A stretch of DNA of 9,028 nucleotides. Origin: Solirubrobacterales bacterium. Its GTDB lineage: Bacteria; Actinomycetota; Thermoleophilia; Solirubrobacterales; Solirubrobacteraceae. Made by a program: the position numbers and the translations under genes. Positions within the stretch are counted from its first letter, which is position 1, and every line of letters begins with the position of its first letter. Positions 5,823 through 9,028 of this stretch are shown here, piece by piece. Location: NCBI GenBank assembly GCA_015655225.1, contig JAATFK010000276.1:1-9028 (forward strand), given 5' to 3'. Under the pieces are notes generated by a model. It did not search any database and was not told where the DNA came from. It saw only the letters and a list, made by a program, of their open reading frames with translations.

Positions 5823-8663
5823 TCACGCGGGTCCCGTTCGCGAGGGCGCGGTGGTGTTCTGCCGTGCGAGGAAGCGGTGGAGGCCGCCGAGGTCGAGTGG
5901 TCTGGCGAAGAGGTAGCCCTGGCCGCTGTCGCACTCCTCGCCTTGGAGGCGGTTGTATTGCGTCTGCTCTTCGATGCCCTCCGCGAGTGTCTCGAGGTTG
6001 AGCGTCTTGCCGAGCTGCACGAGCGTGTGGACGAGCGCGCGGGAGTCCGCCGAGCCGGCCATCGCCGAGATGAACGAGCGGTCGATCTTGAGCGTGTCGA
6101 CCGGGAATCTCTGCAGGTAGGCGAGCGACGAGTAGCCCGTGCCGAAGTCGTCGATCGCGATCCGCACGCCGATCGCCCGGAGCGCCTCGAGGCCCGGCAC
6201 GACCGCTTCGACGTCGTGCATCAGCGCCGTCTCGGTGATCTCGAGGATCAGCGTGGCGGGGTCCAGGCCGCTGGCGGCAAGCGCGTCGCGGACCTCCGCG
6301 ATGAACGTCGGTCGCTCGAGCTGCCGGATCGAGACGTTGACCGAGATCGTCAGGTGGTGGCCCGCGGCGTGGAGCCGGACGCCTTCCTCGCAGGCGGATC
6401 GCAGGACCCAGTCGCCGACCTCGGCGATCATGCCGGTCGCTTCGAGGACCGGGATGAAGTCGTCAGGCCCCACGACGCCGCGCACCGGATGTCGCCAGCG
6501 CAGCAGCGCCTCGACGCCGGTGATGATGCCGCTCTCGAGCTCGAAGATCGGCTGGTAGAGCAGGAAGAACTGATCTGCTTCGAGCGCGCCGCGCAGATCC
6601 ATCTCCAACAGCATGTGGTCCTGCATCGCGGTCTGCATCTCGGCTTCGAAGGTCACGACCCGGTTCTTGCCGGCACCCTTGGCCTCGTAGAGCGCGATGT
6701 CGGCATCCCGCAGCATCTCCGCCGCCGAGGACCGGTCGCCGCACGCAATCCCGACGCTCGCGGTCAACAGCAGCGGTCTGCCCGGGCTCTCGGCCAGCTC
6801 GAACGGCTCGGAGAGGACCGCGAGGATGCGCTCGGCGACGAGCTCCGGCGCCGCGTCCATCGACGCGCCGTCGACGAGCACGACGAACTCATCGCCGCCG
6901 AGACGACCGACCGTGTCGGCCGCCCGCACGGTCGCGATCAAACGGCCCGCAACCGCTCGCAGAAGCGCGTCGCCCGCGTCGTGCCCGAGCGTGTCGTTGA
7001 CGCTCTTGAACCCGTCGAGATCGATGAACAGCGCGGCGACCGGCGCGTCGATGCGCCGATTGCGCACCAGCATGTGCTCGACCCGGTCCAGGATCAGCGC
7101 GCGATTCGCAAGCCCGGTCAACACGTCATGAAACGCCTGATGACGGATCTGGTCGACCAATCGCGCGTTGACGATCGCACCCGCGCCATGCGCAGCCAGA
7201 CCGCTCAAACGCTCCTCGACCGCGTCCGCGGCATACCCGGCCGCCTCCTCGTCGAACTCGACCAGGATCCAGCCGATCGTCTCGCCCTTCGCGCGAATCG
7301 CGGCCAGACGGGTACCGGAAGGAGCTCCCGTCCGAGCCAGCTCCTCCAGATCGACCGACCGCAGCACCGCCTCCTCATCGAACCCATCGGCGGCCGCCAG
7401 TCGCGGCTCGGCTCCGCCGGAGTCGAGCAGATAGACCGCCGCGCGCTGGCAGCCGAGCACGCTCGGAGCGACGCGCGCGAGCTTCAGCGCCATCTCGTCA
7501 GGCGTCACGATCTCGGCCAACGCCTGCGAGAGGTCCAGCAGCGACCGTGCCGTCCGCACGTCGCGCTTGGACTCCTCCAGCGCGGCCCTCGTGGCGAGGA
7601 AGCCGGCCGCCAACTGGGCATACGTCTCGACGACGCCCGTCGCTCGGGCGAAGAGGCGTGCGCCGGGGTCGAGCACGACGAGATACCCGTAGCGCCGCTG
7701 GCCGGAGACCACCTCGACGACCTGCCGGTCGGGATCGAGGGGCGCCGGGCCGCTCAGCAGCTCCCGCGCGAGCCGGAGCGCCGCTTCGCGTCCGAACCCC
7801 TCGGCAACCACGGGCCCCACGTCGGGGAGCTGCCGCTCCAGCACCAACGCGCACTGAGGGGCGGCGACGGCGCGAGCCGTCGCGCGAACGATCCTTCTCA
7901 GGACCTCCGCCGCGCCGGCCTCGCTGACGACGTCGACCACGAGCGCCTGAAACTGCTCCAGTCGCGCCGAGGACAGTCCGGCACGCAACTCCGCGAACTG
8001 CCGCTCACGCACCGTCGGATCGACGTCGCGCCAGCGCACGCGAAAAACTCCCGCCCTGGAACCGTCTGATGCGGCGGGCTCCTCGAGGACCTCCACCTGC
8101 TCGTAACCGAAGATCGACACGCACGCCTGATACTGGCCCGTCAGCATCGCCCGGAACTCCGGGGACAGCTCGAGCGTGGGCGCGATCGTCGATCTGATCG
8201 TCCATTCGCGCGGCGCGACCTCGTCGACCTCGACCGTCAGCGGCGGCAGCACGCTCGCCGTCAGTGCAGGCAGCGTGGCGAACATCACCTCGGGCGTGCC
8301 GAGACTCTGGATCAGCTCGATCACCTCCGCGCCGGAGCGCCCGCTCGTCGTCTCCATGCCGAACTCGCGCAACGACTCGGCTCCTCCGAGCGCCTGCGCG
8401 GCGGACGCGAGCAGCCGCTGAAAGCGCTCGTACGGGACCCACGGCTCGTACCCTCGCGCCGGCTCCACGCGGCCGGGCTCGTTCGCGCGCCGAAGGACCT
8501 CGGCCACCACGTCAGCGGGCAGCCGATCCTCGAGAAAGAGGTTGAGATCCTCCACGAAACGGCCCGCGACACTGTGCCCGTGAGCGCTTTCACGGGCGGC
8601 CTCGGCCGGCGCTGGTCTGGGCTTCGGCATCTCGCGTTGGACGGTGCGGCTAGGGACGGTCAT
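5823..8663 (-). CDS. Bifunctional-type GAF-GAF-GGDEF-EAL c-di-GMP enzyme with unknown N-terminal domain
   Basis: A 946-residue cytoplasmic protein without membrane helices. Residues about 33-212 form a mixed alpha/beta domain I do not recognise (landmarks WVPYERFQRLLASAAQALGG and AMLTGQYQACVSIFGYEQVE). Two divergent GAF-like domains follow (about 235-360 and 372-505). The GGDEF domain (about 506-675) is canonical: FHDVLTGLANR, FIDLDGFKSVNDTLGHDAGD, inhibitory RAAD at 580-583 and GGDEF at 589-593. The EAL domain (about 690-935) has EAL at 718-720, Asn776, Glu808, Asp838-Asp839, Lys859, Glu895 and Gln915, so both synthesis and hydrolysis look possible; which dominates is probably set by the sensors. 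I chose ATG 8663; ATG 8630 is an alternative. Neither has an SD, so the transcript may be leaderless. The frame stays open to 8888, but that part lies antisense to the signal peptide of the divergent gene. It is first in an operon with the 604-residue phosphodiesterase. Confidence 0.93.
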   Translation of the reverse strand: MTVPSRTVQREMPKPRPAPAEAARESAHGHSVAGRFVEDLNLFLEDRLPADVVAEVLRRANEPGRVEPARGYEPWVPYERFQRLLASAAQALGGAESLREFGMETTSGRSGAEVIELIQSLGTPEVMFATLPALTASVLPPLTVEVDEVAPREWTIRSTIAPTLELSPEFRAMLTGQYQACVSIFGYEQVEVLEEPAASDGSRAGVFRVRWRDVDPTVRERQFAELRAGLSSARLEQFQALVVDVVSEAGAAEVLRRIVRATARAVAAPQCALVLERQLPDVGPVVAEGFGREAALRLARELLSGPAPLDPDRQVVEVVSGQRRYGYLVVLDPGARLFARATGVVETYAQLAAGFLATRAALEESKRDVRTARSLLDLSQALAEIVTPDEMALKLARVAPSVLGCQRAAVYLLDSGGAEPRLAAADGFDEEAVLRSVDLEELARTGAPSGTRLAAIRAKGETIGWILVEFDEEAAGYAADAVEERLSGLAAHGAGAIVNARLVDQIRHQAFHDVLTGLANRALILDRVEHMLVRNRRIDAPVAALFIDLDGFKSVNDTLGHDAGDALLRAVAGRLIATVRAADTVGRLGGDEFVVLVDGASMDAAPELVAERILAVLSEPFELAESPGRPLLLTASVGIACGDRSSAAEMLRDADIALYEAKGAGKNRVVTFEAEMQTAMQDHMLLEMDLRGALEADQFFLLYQPIFELESGIITGVEALLRWRHPVRGVVGPDDFIPVLEATGMIAEVGDWVLRSACEEGVRLHAAGHHLTISVNVSIRQLERPTFIAEVRDALAASGLDPATLILEITETALMHDVEAVVPGLEALRAIGVRIAIDDFGTGYSSLAYLQRFPVDTLKIDRSFISAMAGSADSRALVHTLVQLGKTLNLETLAEGIEEQTQYNRLQGEECDSGQGYLFARPLDLGGLHRFLARQNTTAPSRTGPA

Positions 8664-8790
8664 TTCAGCTGATATCGGCAGTTCAGACGGACGCTTGATG
8701 TCAGCCCATCCGTCTGGGCAGAAGCTGGCGCAACAACGACGACGTCTGGTCGCCTGGTCGCCTGTCTTTACACTGACATTCGGAGTGACG
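8664..8790. promoter_or_regulatory. Divergent promoter region
   Basis: This 127-bp gap separates the 946-residue c-di-GMP enzyme (minus) from the secreted protein (plus), so promoters for both must lie here or inside the genes. Plus-strand candidates are TACACT (8769-8774) as a -10, with no good -35. On the minus strand CTGACA (8704-8699) matches five of six -35 bases, but no -10 sits at normal spacing; GATATC (8676-8671) is 22 bp away. A tandem 8-bp repeat, CTGGTCGC twice, spans 8746-8761. An inverted repeat is listed separately. Confidence 0.5.
8684..8716. promoter_or_regulatory. 8-bp inverted repeat, candidate operator
   Basis: CAGACGGA (8684-8691) and TCCGTCTG (8709-8716) are perfect reverse complements separated by 17 bp, giving half-site centres 25 bp apart, between two and three helical turns. 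The repeat lies 21-53 bp before the minus-strand ATG at 8663 and about 75-107 bp before the plus-strand start. It encloses the -35-like CTGACA. A transcription-factor dimer or looped pair could control both genes; a simple RNA hairpin is the other reading. Confidence 0.4.
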
Positions 8791-9028
8791 ATGCTCAACC
8801 TCAGAGCCCGCGTCACCGATAGCCCAGTAATGACCATCTCGGCCAGGACCGCGCTTCGGGCAGCCTGCTGCGTCTGTCTGTTGCTCACCGCTGGCGCCAG
8901 TCCGGCGCTCGCTCGTCGGACGGTCGCGGTGAATGATCAGGTCGCGCATACGATCGCCGTCGGGTTCGGGCATCAGTCCTCCGCTCAGGTGGCGCGAGAG
9001 ATCAAGCGCGTTCACGGGACGATGGTGA
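8791..9028 (+). CDS. Secreted protein with signal peptide, C-terminus outside window
   Basis: The first 79 residues of a plus-strand gene that runs off the right edge. ATG 8791 has a good SD, GGAG at 8782-8785, 5 nt upstream. The N-terminus is a Sec-type signal: Arg-containing n-region, hydrophobic core AACCVCLLLTAGAS and an ALA cleavage site after residue 41. A second in-frame ATG at 8830 gives a signal peptide of more usual length (28 residues) but has no SD, so the long form is preferred. There is no lipobox before either core cysteine. The mature part seen (RRTVAVNDQVAHTIAVGFG and onward) matches no family I know. The gene diverges from the c-di-GMP enzyme and shares its upstream region, so joint control is possible. 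Function unknown. Confidence 0.65.
   Translation, partial: MLNLRARVTDSPVMTISARTALRAACCVCLLLTAGASPALARRTVAVNDQVAHTIAVGFGHQSSAQVAREIKRVHGTMV

Noticed and set aside
3919..5916. Plus-strand open frame of 665 codons
   Set aside because: It is exactly antisense to the GAF-GADEF-EAL gene, whose domains are unmistakable. Its product is an Arg/Asp/Glu-rich sequence with no domain, as expected for the mirror frame of GC-rich coding DNA.
5877..8069. Plus-strand open frame of 730 codons
   Set aside because: Antisense shadow of the 946-residue c-di-GMP enzyme. Low-complexity charged product, no SD at its start, no recognisable motif.
8664..8888. N-terminal extension of the 946-residue protein to ATG 8888
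   Set aside because: The added 75 residues have no domain, contain a Cys/Arg-rich stretch, and are antisense to the SD and signal peptide of the divergent secreted protein.
1..9028. tRNA, rRNA, CRISPR array, insertion sequence or attachment site
   Set aside because: I saw no spacer-repeat array, transposase, terminal inverted repeats, or tRNA-like cloverleaf on either strand.

Overview
This is a very GC-rich window with dense coding almost entirely on the minus strand. The gene content suggests a high-GC actinobacterium, possibly of the Thermoleophilia/Solirubrobacterales type. It includes an F420-dependent luciferase-like oxidoreductase, several cyclic-di-GMP enzymes, and a GGDEF protein with an Asp/Gln/Arg-rich heptad coiled coil. 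The taxonomic placement is inferred from gene content and composition only.

Layout, left to right. Positions 1-569 (minus) hold the first 189 residues of an F420-dependent LLM-class oxidoreductase that runs off the left edge; no stop codon lies inside the window. Positions 697-1029 (minus) encode a small ArsR-family repressor. Positions 1097-2706 (minus) hold two overlapping genes: a degenerate ECF-sigma-like protein and, joined by a GTGA overlap, a coiled-coil GGDEF diguanylate cyclase. Positions 2707-2838 contain hairpin-forming repeats and a candidate promoter. Positions 2839-3839 (minus) look like the wreck of a membrane-sensor-GGDEF-EAL protein. Its sensor, a scrap of GGDEF and the two ends of EAL survive; everything between is deleted or frameshifted. 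Positions 4003-5817 (minus) encode a GAF-GGDEF(degenerate)-EAL protein. Positions 5823-8663 (minus) encode a 946-residue GAF-GAF-GGDEF-EAL protein with an additional N-terminal domain I do not recognise. Positions 8664-8790 are a divergent intergenic region with an 8-bp inverted repeat. From 8791 (plus) a secreted protein with a signal peptide runs off the right edge.

The theme is c-di-GMP turnover. One intact stand-alone cyclase, one composite with both motifs intact, one probable phosphodiesterase and one dead composite lie side by side on one strand. The two large enzymes form a tight operon, with the next start either overlapping or 5 bp beyond the previous stop. The sigma-like protein and the cyclase form a second translationally coupled pair. 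That pair is the best candidate here for an undescribed module, linking a sigma-like protein to local c-di-GMP synthesis. All functional statements come from reading motifs by eye; no database search was run.
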